From positions 1 through 64,000 of the IMG/VR virus record IMGVR_UViG_3300046810_000101: DNA of 64,000 nucleotides, one strand, 5' to 3'. The position numbers were made by a program, and so were the translations under genes. Source of the DNA: a virus. Shown here piece after piece: positions 54,561 to 62,617 of this stretch. Position 1 is the stretch's first letter. The number at the start of each line of letters is the position of its first letter. The notes beneath the pieces were generated by a model. The model was not told the origin of the DNA. It ran no database searches and was given only the letters and a program-made list of their open reading frames with translations.

Positions 54561-54859
54561 GCCTTGTCACCGATGTGGTAGACCGTAGCGACGTTGAAGG
54601 TACGCCATTCACGTTTTTCCAGATCGAATACACGCATAGATGCATCGGTCATTTTGCGGGTGGATTCAGTTTTCAGGGTTTCGTCAGCTTTACCCAGAAT
54701 CAGTTCAACCACGGCAGGGTCACGGGTACAGTGCATAACACGGTCTTCGCCGTTGGACACTTTGGTGAATCGAACGTAGGCAGCACCGGCAGACAGGCGT
54801 TCAAGGAGAAATTCACGGCTGAATTTTTGGTCCGGGTTGGTGTTGTAAGTCTTGGTCAT
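54557..54859 (-). CDS. SH3 beta-barrel fold phage protein
   Basis: This 100-residue protein matches a small phage family with an SH3-like barrel: YVRFTKVSNGEDRVMHCTRD (28-47), then a loop, and VFDLEKREWRTFNVATVYHI. The RxMxCT and W-R-F positions are typical. Role unknown; it may bind nucleic acid or protein. It lies between dCMP deaminase and the gp31 group. Confidence 0.75.
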   Translation of the reverse strand: MTKTYNTNPDQKFSREFLLERLSAGAAYVRFTKVSNGEDRVMHCTRDPAVVELILGKADETLKTESTRKMTDASMRVFDLEKREWRTFNVATVYHIGDKA

Positions 54860-54869
54860 TCTATTTTTC

Positions 54870-55325
54870 TCACGATTTGATGATAATAAGTTCGATACCC
54901 AATTCCTTGGCTAAATCCACGGAATCTTGAGTAGGCCAGCGTGTTGCAAATTCTTCCCCGCCATCGTAGCAAACCACCCGGAACAGACGCCTTTGGCGCA
55001 TTCTGGATAGGCAATTGACGCAAGGTGGATGTGTGATATAAATCGTGCATCCATCAAAATATTTCACATTCGCGAACGCCATAGCGTTGTCTTCTGAATG
55101 CAGTATGTGACGATACTTGAATTCTCGATTATTCAAGCGCTCTGGGGTATCTGCCATACCCCTTGGAAACCCATTAAATCCATGACTTACGGGGTTTCCG
55201 TTTGGGTCCATAATAACGCTACCGATTTTAGTGGACGGGTCTTTCGACCATGATGCCACCAGTTTTGCCATTTCGAGGTATCGGTAGTCCCATTTTTCAA
55301 CGAACAAACGACACCAGTAGCACAC
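54870..55325 (-). CDS. dCMP deaminase
   Basis: This 151-residue zinc deaminase converts dCMP to dUMP, the substrate of thymidylate synthase, which is also encoded here. The catalytic pair H76/E78 is in HSEDNA, and C102/C105 in PPCVNC. KLVASWSKDPSTKIGSVIMD is typical of the family start. The GTG at 55325 is used; TTG at 55307, just before the conserved KWDYRY, is the alternative. The absence of the ATG makes the true start uncertain. Confidence 0.88.
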   Translation of the reverse strand: MCYWCRLFVEKWDYRYLEMAKLVASWSKDPSTKIGSVIMDPNGNPVSHGFNGFPRGMADTPERLNNREFKYRHILHSEDNAMAFANVKYFDGCTIYITHPPCVNCLSRMRQRRLFRVVCYDGGEEFATRWPTQDSVDLAKELGIELIIIKS

Positions 55326-55413
55326 CGGCTACAAAAATCGGCATTGCAAGTTCGTTTAACATGTTGATCGTATTAGGGTACAGCGCGGCGTATTTCAGGA
55401 TTTTCGTTTTCAT
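55297..55413 (-). CDS. Possible 38-residue membrane peptide
   Basis: An open frame of 38 residues, MKTKILKYAALYPNTINMLN and a hydrophobic end (PIFVAGVLLVSFVR), overlaps the start of the deaminase frame. Its ATG lies 7 bases after the -10 of a clear promoter, so it would be leaderless. Real status is uncertain. Confidence 0.3.
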   Translation of the reverse strand: MKTKILKYAALYPNTINMLNELAMPIFVAGVLLVSFVR

Positions 55414-55419
55414 GAAGCA

Positions 55420-55448
55420 ATCATACCACAAATTATTTGGATTCTAAA
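55420..55448 (-). promoter_or_regulatory. Early promoter for deaminase/gp31 unit
   Basis: On the minus strand TTTAGA, a 17-base spacer and TATGAT, within the 3' end of the Rz1 gene. It matches the promoter form at 50333 and 54015. Confidence 0.78.
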
Positions 55449-55795
55449 CTGAATGCGGAAATTCTATCCCGATTCGCCTTATCAATTACATCAATTAAAA
55501 CCCCTTGACGACCGATGCACTCTGAGAGTAAGGCCAGATTGTGACCGTCAACGGCAGCCACTACAGAAGGTGGTAGAGGGGTATTATCGGTTGGCACCGG
55601 CATTTTCATCAACCATTTGGTCGGACACTTTTCCATCAAATTCGCGTCCACTTGGATTGGGGTTGCCTTGTATTGTATCGATGTACTGGTTATACACCCC
55701 AGCAAAGCCAGCGCCAACATCGGAACACTTAGGTGCCACAATGGCCGGAGCCTTTTGAGTGATGTAAACAATTTTCTGTTTTGTGTCTTGAACAT
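55433..55795 (-). CDS. Outer-membrane spanin lipoprotein (Rz1-like)
   Basis: This 120-residue protein has a signal sequence and lipobox LALALLGC with the lipidated Cys at 34, then a Pro-containing mature part (PVPTDNTPLPPSVV). It overlaps the Rz-like gene out of frame by 212 bases, the layout typical of Rz/Rz1 pairs. It would join the i-spanin across the periplasm to fuse membranes at lysis. Confidence 0.85.
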   Translation of the reverse strand: MFKTQNRKLFTSLKRLRPLWHLSVPMLALALLGCITSTSIQYKATPIQVDANLMEKCPTKWLMKMPVPTDNTPLPPSVVAAVDGHNLALLSECIGRQGVLIDVIDKANRDRISAFSLESK

Positions 55796-55997
55796 TCTGC
55801 ATACCGCTCTGGGTTATGGTCTGGGATGATTGCCATTCTGTTCGAGCAGCATTCACCGCAGCATCTGTTGCGATTTTGTTGTCATGGTCTACATCCGCCA
55901 TCGCAGCGTCATAGCCGAGATTGTACAGCTTGTAGCCGCCAAAGATCAGAATCAGGGCAAAAACTGCCCCGATGATCCATTTTATTTCACTGGGCAA
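55584..55997 (-). CDS. Inner-membrane spanin (Rz-like)
   Basis: This 137-residue protein has one N-terminal membrane helix (IKWIIGAVFALILIFGGYKL) and a helical periplasmic domain (AMADVDHDNKIATDAAVNAA). TTG start at 55997 has AAAAGGA 8 bases upstream. Overlap with the lipoprotein frame confirms a spanin pair. Placement among nucleotide genes, away from the holin-like gene, is unlike T4. Confidence 0.83.
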   Translation of the reverse strand: MPSEIKWIIGAVFALILIFGGYKLYNLGYDAAMADVDHDNKIATDAAVNAARTEWQSSQTITQSGMQNVQDTKQKIVYITQKAPAIVAPKCSDVGAGFAGVYNQYIDTIQGNPNPSGREFDGKVSDQMVDENAGANR

Positions 55998-56397
55998 TGT
56001 GATAGTCCTTTTTGTAATTCAGGAACCGGGCTACCGCACCAAGGGTATTGAAAACCTCTACCCCATTCACAGACGCCATCCGGCAAACCTGACTCATTGA
56101 TTTGAACTGGTGTGGATTCCATACAATCCCATCATCGTCTTCCAGAACACATAGGATGGTTTTGTAAGGTCTTTTGTTCGAATCATCAATCGCTTCGGCA
56201 ATCGAAAACACCCCAGTCATTTTTGGAGTAATCACATACAGGTTGTAATCGGCCATCGCCCGTTGTTTCAATTCTTCTTCCATATGCTCTGGCTTCCAAT
56301 CTGGAACAACCGGATTGTAGTAATCACATTTGAGCAGTGGGATCAGAGTTTCACGCCAATCGGAACCATTACAAGTTCCACCAAGAAATACTTTCAT
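55987..56397 (-). CDS. Nucleoside 2-deoxyribosyltransferase-like protein
   Basis: This 136-residue protein matches the nucleoside 2-deoxyribosyltransferase-like family: FLGGTCNGSDWRETLIPLL (4-22), YYNPVVPDW, then LYVITPKMTGVFSIAEAIDD with the catalytic Glu in SIAEA. The family exchanges or cuts bases from deoxynucleosides. It may salvage nucleosides or change nucleotide signals. GGTGAGA lies before ATG, next to the nrdA terminator. Confidence 0.83.
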   Translation of the reverse strand: MKVFLGGTCNGSDWRETLIPLLKCDYYNPVVPDWKPEHMEEELKQRAMADYNLYVITPKMTGVFSIAEAIDDSNKRPYKTILCVLEDDDGIVWNPHQFKSMSQVCRMASVNGVEVFNTLGAVARFLNYKKDYHIAQ

Positions 56398-56412
56398 TCA
56401 ATTCTCACCAAT

Positions 56413-56437
56413 AAAAAAGGGGCCGAAATGGCCCCTT
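56413..56437 (-). terminator. Terminator after nrdA
   Basis: On the minus strand AAGGGGCC pairs with GGCCCCTT around ATTTC, with a run of six T. It ends the nrdB-nrdA unit. Confidence 0.9.
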
Positions 56438-56443
56438 ATGAAA

Positions 56444-58138
56444 TTATGCTTCGCAGGCCGAACATACACTGTTCACAACCACACCCGAACGGGAGTAGAT
56501 GTAATACAGGGATAGAATGTTTTCATCCAAGAAAGCTTTTGTGTGTAGCTCTGCAATCCGGTCTTCGTCGCCGTCTTCCGAAACAAAGAAGTTCAACGAT
56601 TGACCCTGACACAGATAAGGCTGACGAACCGACGCATAACGCAGGATTACGTCTTGATCAATTTCGAATGCAGTCTTGAAGACTTCCTTTTCATGATCAT
56701 CCAACCATGTTACGTGTTGTACCGAACCTACATGAGCAACGATGTCATCGCATGTCTCTTTCGAGTACACACCACGTTCAACCATTACATGGTAGATTTC
56801 AGGAACAATTTTGTGCATACCACCGGCAGCCGAACCCTGTTCGTAAACCATGCCCGGTTCTGGTGAAGTAGATTCACCAACGTTACCCATCAAACCAGCG
56901 GTAGACTTAGTTGGTGCAAGGGCTGTACGGTGCGTATTACGCTCGCCACGGCCTTTAAGCCATTCAGGCTCACCAAGTTCCTTAGCCATCCACTGCGAAG
57001 CCGCCAGCGAGTCGTCATGCAGCTTCTTGAACATCGCAATATTCAGGAAGTGAGCATCCATCGATTCGAATGGAATACGGTTGCGTTGAAGGTAAGTTGC
57101 CCAACCCATCATACCCAGACCAATTGCACGGCCTTTCTCGGTAAACTTACGAACTTTTTCCAGACCCGGAATGCCTACAGACTTCTCTAGGAAATCCGAA
57201 ACAACACAGTCAAGGAATACGGTCGCATCAAATACCGCTGATGTATCTTTCCACTCGTCCCACTTGTTAGCGTTCATCGAAGACAGTACGCAACTATAGG
57301 TAAGAGACTCGGAACTATGCAGCATAATTTCGGTACAGAGATTGGAAGCCTTGATATCAAGACCTAAATCCTTGTACACCATTGGACGGTGACGGTTTGC
57401 TTTGTCGATGAAGAAGAAATAACCCTTACCAACTACCAGCTTTGTATACAACGCAGCGGTAAAACGACGGTGGGCTTCTGCATCACCAGTTTTCAGTTTT
57501 GCAATAAAACCATCTGTAACGGTCCAACCAATGTTCATGTTGTCTGGTTTAGCCAACAGGAAATCATTCATTTCATCGAAGTCTTGATGTTCGATATCAA
57601 GATACTTACCGATGGAACCACGACGGTTACCACCTTGAGAAATCAACGATGTGTCATCAGCCGCACGAATCATCCAAGGCACTGGACCTTCGGCAGTACC
57701 GCCTTTGCTGATTACCGATCCACGCGGACGGATATCGCTGAAATCAGCCGAACAACCAAAGCCATACTTAGACAGCATTGCCCATTCGTGACGTGCTTTA
57801 TAAAAACTATCAACAGAGTCGCCTACATACTGACCAGAACAAGATACGGTCAAGCCTCTATCGGTGCCACAATTCGCTAGAACTGGGGTAGCCGGGGACA
57901 ACCAACCTTTCCACATCAGATTGAAGAACTTTTCTTCCCAGTAGACTTCATTACCAACCATGTGCTTAGACAGGGTTTTAGCAATTGTTTTGTGTCTACC
58001 GTATACAGCCTGTTCACCGGACACCGCATACTTGGCTTTAAACATCTGCCATGATTGTGTGGTGTACCATTCAGGGAGCCAACCCTTTGCTTGTAAGTCT
58101 TTACGTTCCTGACTTAGTTCTTCGAAACTCTGTGCCAT
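56444..58138 (-). CDS. nrdA: Ribonucleotide reductase large subunit NrdA (short form)
   Basis: This 564-residue class I reductase alpha subunit makes dNDPs. Redox Cys100 is in LTVSCSGQ, the NLCTE motif gives N266, C268 and E270, and C283 lies in YSCVLSSMN. A C-terminal CSAC (C559, C562) swing-arm pair receives electrons. It lacks the N-terminal ATP-cone, so it is about 190 residues shorter than T4 NrdA (754), and dATP inhibition through that cone is not expected. It follows nrdB by one base. Confidence 0.95.
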   Translation of the reverse strand: MAQSFEELSQERKDLQAKGWLPEWYTTQSWQMFKAKYAVSGEQAVYGRHKTIAKTLSKHMVGNEVYWEEKFFNLMWKGWLSPATPVLANCGTDRGLTVSCSGQYVGDSVDSFYKARHEWAMLSKYGFGCSADFSDIRPRGSVISKGGTAEGPVPWMIRAADDTSLISQGGNRRGSIGKYLDIEHQDFDEMNDFLLAKPDNMNIGWTVTDGFIAKLKTGDAEAHRRFTAALYTKLVVGKGYFFFIDKANRHRPMVYKDLGLDIKASNLCTEIMLHSSESLTYSCVLSSMNANKWDEWKDTSAVFDATVFLDCVVSDFLEKSVGIPGLEKVRKFTEKGRAIGLGMMGWATYLQRNRIPFESMDAHFLNIAMFKKLHDDSLAASQWMAKELGEPEWLKGRGERNTHRTALAPTKSTAGLMGNVGESTSPEPGMVYEQGSAAGGMHKIVPEIYHVMVERGVYSKETCDDIVAHVGSVQHVTWLDDHEKEVFKTAFEIDQDVILRYASVRQPYLCQGQSLNFFVSEDGDEDRIAELHTKAFLDENILSLYYIYSRSGVVVNSVCSACEA

Positions 58139-58139
58139 C

Positions 58140-59159
58140 TTATTCTACCAACTCTGTTCTGAATGATAATTTACCTTTATTCCAATTCCGTACATATTGT
58201 ACTTGGGAGTTTGCGAAGAAATCCGCATACTTGAAAGTGCTTAGAGCCGAATAGAACCAGCCAGCAATCTTGCCCGGTGCATCACCAAAAATTGGTTTGG
58301 CTTTCAGATACGCACAAACATCGTCAACACGATTGCGCACGAAATGCATCTGGTCTTCGAAGTTGGCAGTACGATTTCCACCCTTGGAGAAAATTTCAGT
58401 GTTGATCGCTTCTTCATGTTCGTAAACAACAAGACCGAGTTTCTCGATTTCAGCGTACAACTTTTCAATTTCTTCTGGGGTAATATGACCAGCTTCAATC
58501 AATTCCGACAGGTACTGGTTAAACAACCATGCCGCCGACATCGAGTGGAAGTTTTCATCTTTTGCACTTGCGTCAATACCAGATGCTACGTGAGCCATCA
58601 TGTTGTAACCGCCAGTGTTGAAACTTTTCAGGTACGAGAACGCGGAGAACAGTACCGCACCTTCCAAGAAGGCGAATGCTGCCAGAGAAAGCAGGTCGTT
58701 ATAACCATAACCTTCAAGTTCTGCATACTTAGAAATAAACGCAATACGCTCAGACAGAATTGGATCAGACTTCCACTCATTGTAGAATTCTTCGGTCGCG
58801 ATATTGAGAGTTTTGTTAATCAGGTCATAGAACGGTGCATGAACTGCACGTTCAACCATCGAATACACAGCACACATTTGGCCGATGTCTTCGCGTGGGA
58901 ACATTCTTTGAATCTTGCCACCCCAGAATTCATTACCACCAAGCATTAGTTCATACTTGTTGAAAATTTTCAGAAGGTAGGTAATACCGTAGCGCTCGCC
59001 ACTGGTACATTTGGTACGGATGTCGCTTTCATCTTTGTCTACGCCCAGTTCATCAGCGAACCAGAGAATAGAGAGTTGTTTCTGTGCTGCATCAACGGCT
59101 TGTTTATAGTCGATGATGTAGTTCTCTTGAGAAGTTTTAATTCGAACTAGATCGGGCAT
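58140..59159 (-). CDS. nrdB: Ribonucleotide reductase small subunit NrdB
   Basis: This 339-residue ferritin-like beta subunit carries the radical cofactor. Likely metal ligands are in LEGAVLFSAF and KDENFHS (E and H). VERAVHAPFY holds a His and the likely radical Tyr four residues later, but the Glu lies four before the His (ExxxH) rather than the usual ExxH. Some phage NrdBs may share this. The C-terminus resembles the usual NrdA-binding tail. Located directly upstream of nrdA. Confidence 0.92.
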   Translation of the reverse strand: MPDLVRIKTSQENYIIDYKQAVDAAQKQLSILWFADELGVDKDESDIRTKCTSGERYGITYLLKIFNKYELMLGGNEFWGGKIQRMFPREDIGQMCAVYSMVERAVHAPFYDLINKTLNIATEEFYNEWKSDPILSERIAFISKYAELEGYGYNDLLSLAAFAFLEGAVLFSAFSYLKSFNTGGYNMMAHVASGIDASAKDENFHSMSAAWLFNQYLSELIEAGHITPEEIEKLYAEIEKLGLVVYEHEEAINTEIFSKGGNRTANFEDQMHFVRNRVDDVCAYLKAKPIFGDAPGKIAGWFYSALSTFKYADFFANSQVQYVRNWNKGKLSFRTELVE

Positions 59160-59176
59160 TTAAAATATCGCTTAAA

Positions 59177-59205
59177 AAACAAGGAACTTCGCCAATCGAA
59201 GTTCC
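59177..59205 (-). terminator. Terminator after thymidylate synthase
   Basis: On the minus strand GGAACTTCG pairs with CGAAGTTCC around ATTGG, followed by TTGTTTTTT. It separates td from nrdB. Confidence 0.85.
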
Positions 59206-59251
59206 CAAAATTGGTTTACTATTTAGTTAGGTGATAGCAGAGCAATGCCCT

Positions 59252-60205
59252 TTACACTGCCATCGGTGCGGTTAATGCTGGGTGATGTTCATACCCAATC
59301 AACAGGAAGTCATCAACTTTCGCATTCTCGAAGTCTTCGAGAGTTTGAAGGTTCGGATTAATCCAAAGCTTCGGTAGTTCAAGTGGTTTACGACCAATCT
59401 GTTCCAGTACCATTGTGGTATGGTTCTTATAGATATGGGTATCACCAAGTTGACCGGTCAAGTATCGCGGTGTCTTACCAAGAATCCGTGCAAAGATCGC
59501 CTGCAATAGAGCATAAGACGCGATGTTGAACGGTAGGCCCAAGAAAGTATCAACACTTCGTTGTGTCCACAACATATCGATATAGTCACCGGTAATACGG
59601 ATTTGGAAACCGTAGTGACATGGTGGCAAGGTCATCAGATGTTGTTCTTCTGGGTTCCATGCATTGACAATCAGACGACGACATTCCGGGTTGGTCTTGG
59701 CTCGCTCAAGCAAGTTTCGAACTTGGTCGATACGGCGCTCATAGAAGTTCTCACCGATTCGAGTGTCATAGGCTATTTGTGTGTAGCCCATAGCTTCTAA
59801 AGCGTCTCCAGACTCGTCGTAGGAGTCTGTGTGAACGATATCCTTACGGTTCCTCCACTGACCACCATAAACCGGACCCAGTTCGCCGTCTGTATAACCC
59901 AGAGCTTTACCCTGTGCTTCGTAATTGGCATCCCAGATGGTTTTCTTAGCCAGATTGAACCGATGTTCTTCACCGTAAAGCAAAGCCCGCAGTTCATTGA
60001 CGTTGGTTGAACCTTTCAGGAACCACAACAGTTCGGATACAACCGACTTCCATGCGAGTTTCTTGGTGGTTACACCCGGAAAGCCTTCGGTCTGGTCAAA
60101 TTTTAGTTGTTCACCGAAAATGGCAAGAGTGCCCACGCCGGTACGATCCACAACCGATTCACCGGTATTGAGGATTTTGATTAGAAGCTGGATATAAGGG
60201 GTCAT
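59252..60205 (-). CDS. td: Thymidylate synthase
   Basis: This 317-residue ThyA-type enzyme makes dTMP from dUMP. Catalytic Cys196 is in LPPCHYGF, RRLIVNAWNP precedes it, and QRSVDTFLGLPFNIASYALL follows. A DRTGVGT start and FEN-type C-terminus (APMAV) are typical. It is longer than T4 Td (286) due to a 30-residue insertion (about 120-155). No td intron is seen. It overlaps dihydrofolate reductase by ATGA. Confidence 0.96.
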   Translation of the reverse strand: MTPYIQLLIKILNTGESVVDRTGVGTLAIFGEQLKFDQTEGFPGVTTKKLAWKSVVSELLWFLKGSTNVNELRALLYGEEHRFNLAKKTIWDANYEAQGKALGYTDGELGPVYGGQWRNRKDIVHTDSYDESGDALEAMGYTQIAYDTRIGENFYERRIDQVRNLLERAKTNPECRRLIVNAWNPEEQHLMTLPPCHYGFQIRITGDYIDMLWTQRSVDTFLGLPFNIASYALLQAIFARILGKTPRYLTGQLGDTHIYKNHTTMVLEQIGRKPLELPKLWINPNLQTLEDFENAKVDDFLLIGYEHHPALTAPMAV

Positions 60206-60702
60206 TGAATAATCTTGTCGTAAACTTCGTAAAGAACGCCGGGGGTATCCTCGGATTCGGGAAGGTGGCTTGAACTAACCAATTTGTAAGCTTGTTGGCA
60301 AAGGGCTCTGCAACTGAATTTCACATCACCGTTGTATTCGGCTTGCACCAACGAGGAATAGATTCGGTCACACAACATCACATATTGCACATAAACCTGC
60401 ATACCACCGATAACGATAATGTCTTTGCCGGGGTATTTTGATTGAATTGTCGCGATTACATCATAGGGTTCACCAGCTACGGTCAGGTCTGCGCCTTCAA
60501 TTTCCTTTGAGCTGATAACCACATTAATTCGGTTGGGAAGGTGTCGGCCAATAGACTCCCAAGTCTTACGGCCCATCAAGATAACTTTCTCATTAGTGTT
60601 GCGTTGGAACCACGCCATATCCGATTGGATATAGGGCCAAGGCAGACCACCATTCAAGCCAATGAAGTGATTCAGGCTTGTTGCATAGATCATTTGGATC
60701 AA
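60202..60702 (-). CDS. frd: Dihydrofolate reductase
   Basis: This 166-residue enzyme (T4 Frd is 193) regenerates tetrahydrofolate for thymidylate synthase. IGLNGGLPWPYIQSDMAWF, the NADPH-binding VILMGRKTWESIG, and IIVIGGMQVYVQ are present. The TTG at 60702 has GGGAG 8 bases upstream; the ATG at 60693 has weaker spacing. Both are plausible. It overlaps td by ATGA, the T4 frd-td order. Confidence 0.94.
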   Translation of the reverse strand: MIQMIYATSLNHFIGLNGGLPWPYIQSDMAWFQRNTNEKVILMGRKTWESIGRHLPNRINVVISSKEIEGADLTVAGEPYDVIATIQSKYPGKDIIVIGGMQVYVQYVMLCDRIYSSLVQAEYNGDVKFSCRALCQQAYKLVSSSHLPESEDTPGVLYEVYDKIIQ

Positions 60703-60721
60703 AATATATCTCCCGTAAAGG

Positions 60722-60741
60722 ATAGGGGCTTTCGCCCCTAT
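60722..60741 (-). terminator. Hairpin after gp32
   Basis: ATAGGGG and CCCCTAT pair around a short loop without T run, between gp32 and frd. It may be a 3' end or processing point of gp32 mRNA. Confidence 0.55.
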
Positions 60742-60747
60742 TCACAA

Positions 60748-61701
60748 TTAGCTGTCTAGGCCATCCAAGAAGCTCTGGATGTCGTCAATGTCATCGCGTG
60801 CAGATCCGTTACCGGCTTTAGCATCGGTATCGAATGGCAGGCTATCGTCTTCAACTACAGCGTTCTTTGGGTTTTCGTAAACTTTGGTTGGTGTTTCTTC
60901 ACGGGCTTCGCGCACTTCACGTTCACCGGTAGTCTCTTTACGAGCAGCGGTTCCGCCAGTTGCACGGGCATACGACTTGTCAAGCTCTGCTTTCGACTTG
61001 AATTGCTTTTCAGCAACAATCGGTTTCAGCGGATGCATGGCAGCCCAAGCTTTGTTCAGTTTTTCTTCGTCGCCGCCGAACAGCTCAGAAGTTTGACTAA
61101 CAAATTTGGAATCATCGTAGTTCTGGAAGCCGGATACTTTCTTGGCTTTCAGGTGGAAGTTTGCACCTTCGTAAACGTCGGTTACCAGAATCGGGCTTTC
61201 TTCTTCCAGATCCGGGTTCAGAGCGGCTTCGATTTTCTCGAAGATTTTCTTACCGAAACGGTATTTGAAAGTACCACCAACGGCCTCGGGATTTGCTTCA
61301 TCTTTGATTACAACGATGTTCGCCCAGTAAGACAGCTTACGGCTACGAGACGACGCATAATCTTTGATTGCTTTGTCAGTTTTGCCAGCTTCAAACAATG
61401 CGCTGTTACCGGAACAAACAGGGCAGTCATCGTAAGGCTTGCCAATGGTAGTTGGGCAGTTCTCGATGTACCACTTGTTGGTTTTTGGTTCTTTGAAGCT
61501 GTGGGAAAACATTTTGACGAATGGAATTACTTCCTCGCCTTCGCCAGTTGCTGGCAAGAATCGAATGACCGCCGAGCCATTGCCTGCTTTATCAACAGTC
61601 ATGGTCCATTCTGTAGGGTCTTTTTCAAACTTCTGTGAACCGGACAGTTCTTTCAGTTGTTCTTGAAGTTGGGCGGCAGATTTTTGATTACGCTTGAACA
61701 T
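60748..61701 (-). CDS. 32: Single-stranded DNA-binding protein gp32
   Basis: This 317-residue protein (T4 gp32 is 301) coats single-stranded DNA in replication and repair. The N-terminal basic segment (MFKRNQKSAAQLQEQLKEL) supports cooperative binding. Zinc ligands are H67, C82, C93 and C96 (SHSF; NCP; DCPVC), matching T4 H64, C77, C87 and C90. The acidic C-terminus (DDIDDIQSFLDGLDS) binds partners. It follows an A/T-rich leader with repeated TAAACAA units. Confidence 0.96.
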   Translation of the reverse strand: MFKRNQKSAAQLQEQLKELSGSQKFEKDPTEWTMTVDKAGNGSAVIRFLPATGEGEEVIPFVKMFSHSFKEPKTNKWYIENCPTTIGKPYDDCPVCSGNSALFEAGKTDKAIKDYASSRSRKLSYWANIVVIKDEANPEAVGGTFKYRFGKKIFEKIEAALNPDLEEESPILVTDVYEGANFHLKAKKVSGFQNYDDSKFVSQTSELFGGDEEKLNKAWAAMHPLKPIVAEKQFKSKAELDKSYARATGGTAARKETTGEREVREAREETPTKVYENPKNAVVEDDSLPFDTDAKAGNGSARDDIDDIQSFLDGLDS

Positions 61702-61753
61702 TCTTTTAAATTCTCGATTGTTTAATTTGTTTAGATTTGATTATTTGTTTAGT
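61702..61753 (-). promoter_or_regulatory. A/T-rich leader, possible gp32 autogenous operator
   Basis: On the minus strand the leader contains TAAACAAAT twice and TAAACAAT once in unstructured A-rich sequence before ATG. T4 gp32 represses its own mRNA by cooperative binding to an unstructured A/U-rich leader with repeats. Function here is inferred. Confidence 0.5.
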
Positions 61754-62010
61754 TTTACTAACTCGCCACACTCTGGTGACGTAGTATTTATATCAGTCAA
61801 AAAATCAGATAACGCCCGAAAGTCTTTCCATAGTTCATCTAGCTCTAGATACGCAAACTCATATGGCACAAGAAATGAGTCATCGACCAGAAGTTCGATA
61901 TACAAGAAGCTCTCTTTGGCGTACAGGTCGTGAACTTTGGTTGGGTTAAATCTGAATGGGGTTTGACAAGTCCCTAAGCAAATATCAACTACATGCGGAT
62001 TTAACGACAT
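61741..62010 (-). CDS. Small acidic protein between gp59 and gp32
   Basis: I do not recognise this 89-residue protein. It has LDELWKDFRALSDFLTDINT near the C-terminus and acidic, aromatic composition. The ATG at 62010 overlaps gp59 by 26 bases. A late promoter lies within it on the same strand. Confidence 0.55.
   Translation of the reverse strand: MSLNPHVVDICLGTCQTPFRFNPTKVHDLYAKESFLYIELLVDDSFLVPYEFAYLELDELWKDFRALSDFLTDINTTSPECGELVKLNK
61785..61792 (-). promoter_or_regulatory. Late promoter for gp32
   Basis: On the minus strand GATATAAATACTA, a perfect late -10 with the same flanks as those for gp21 and gp22, lies about 84 bases before gp32. T4 gene 32 also has late promoters. Confidence 0.75.
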
Positions 62011-62608
62011 GGGACAGTATCTTTTTGTCAATACAGAATAACTTACTGTATTTGTGAATTTTCTGAGAAATCCCGCCGTAAACAATGGAATTGTTATTGG
62101 CTAAGAATGGTGAAACAGCGTCTAACAGAACAACAAACTCAATCGGATACACTTTCTGTTGCAATTGAGTGAATACCCAAGGGGTTTGGCCTGTTAGCGA
62201 ATCGGTGAACTTCATACCCTTATTATGCAACGAAAGTAGGTATGATCTAAACAGATTCACGAATTTATTTTCCGCGTTTTCCAGAAATCCCCGTGATTCT
62301 AGGTATCTCTGTTCCGCGTCATCTGACAATATGTCACGAACCCACCCGGAATTGATGCAAACCCGAGCGAATAACAAGGACCAGTCTTCACGCGGGTATC
62401 GTTTCGCGATTTTATCAAATGTGTATTTGTCTGGAAATGCATCCGGGGAGTGGGCAGCGTTGATTTTACGCTTCCACCGGTATTTCGAGGCATCGTATTT
62501 TGCTTGGGTGATATGCGAGGAAACCGCGACATACAGTTTGTATGCCTCAAAACCGTTGCGATATCCAGTTGGAATCGAATCTGGATCTATTTGAATCAAA
62601 CTGGACAT
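61985..62608 (-). CDS. 59: Helicase loader gp59
   Basis: This 207-residue protein (T4 gp59 is 217) loads the gp41 helicase on gp32-coated forks. GFEAYKLYVAVSSHITQAKY, NSGWVRDILSDDAEQRYL, and the C-terminal SQKIHKYSKLFCIDKKILSH match T4 gp59 patterns. It is part of the dsbA-33-59-32 order of T4. Confidence 0.88.
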   Translation of the reverse strand: MSSLIQIDPDSIPTGYRNGFEAYKLYVAVSSHITQAKYDASKYRWKRKINAAHSPDAFPDKYTFDKIAKRYPREDWSLLFARVCINSGWVRDILSDDAEQRYLESRGFLENAENKFVNLFRSYLLSLHNKGMKFTDSLTGQTPWVFTQLQQKVYPIEFVVLLDAVSPFLANNNSIVYGGISQKIHKYSKLFCIDKKILSHVVKSACS

Positions 62609-62617
62609 ACAACACCA

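Noticed and set aside
59252-60205. Group I intron in td, as in T4
   Set aside because: The thymidylate synthase frame is continuous with all motifs in order.
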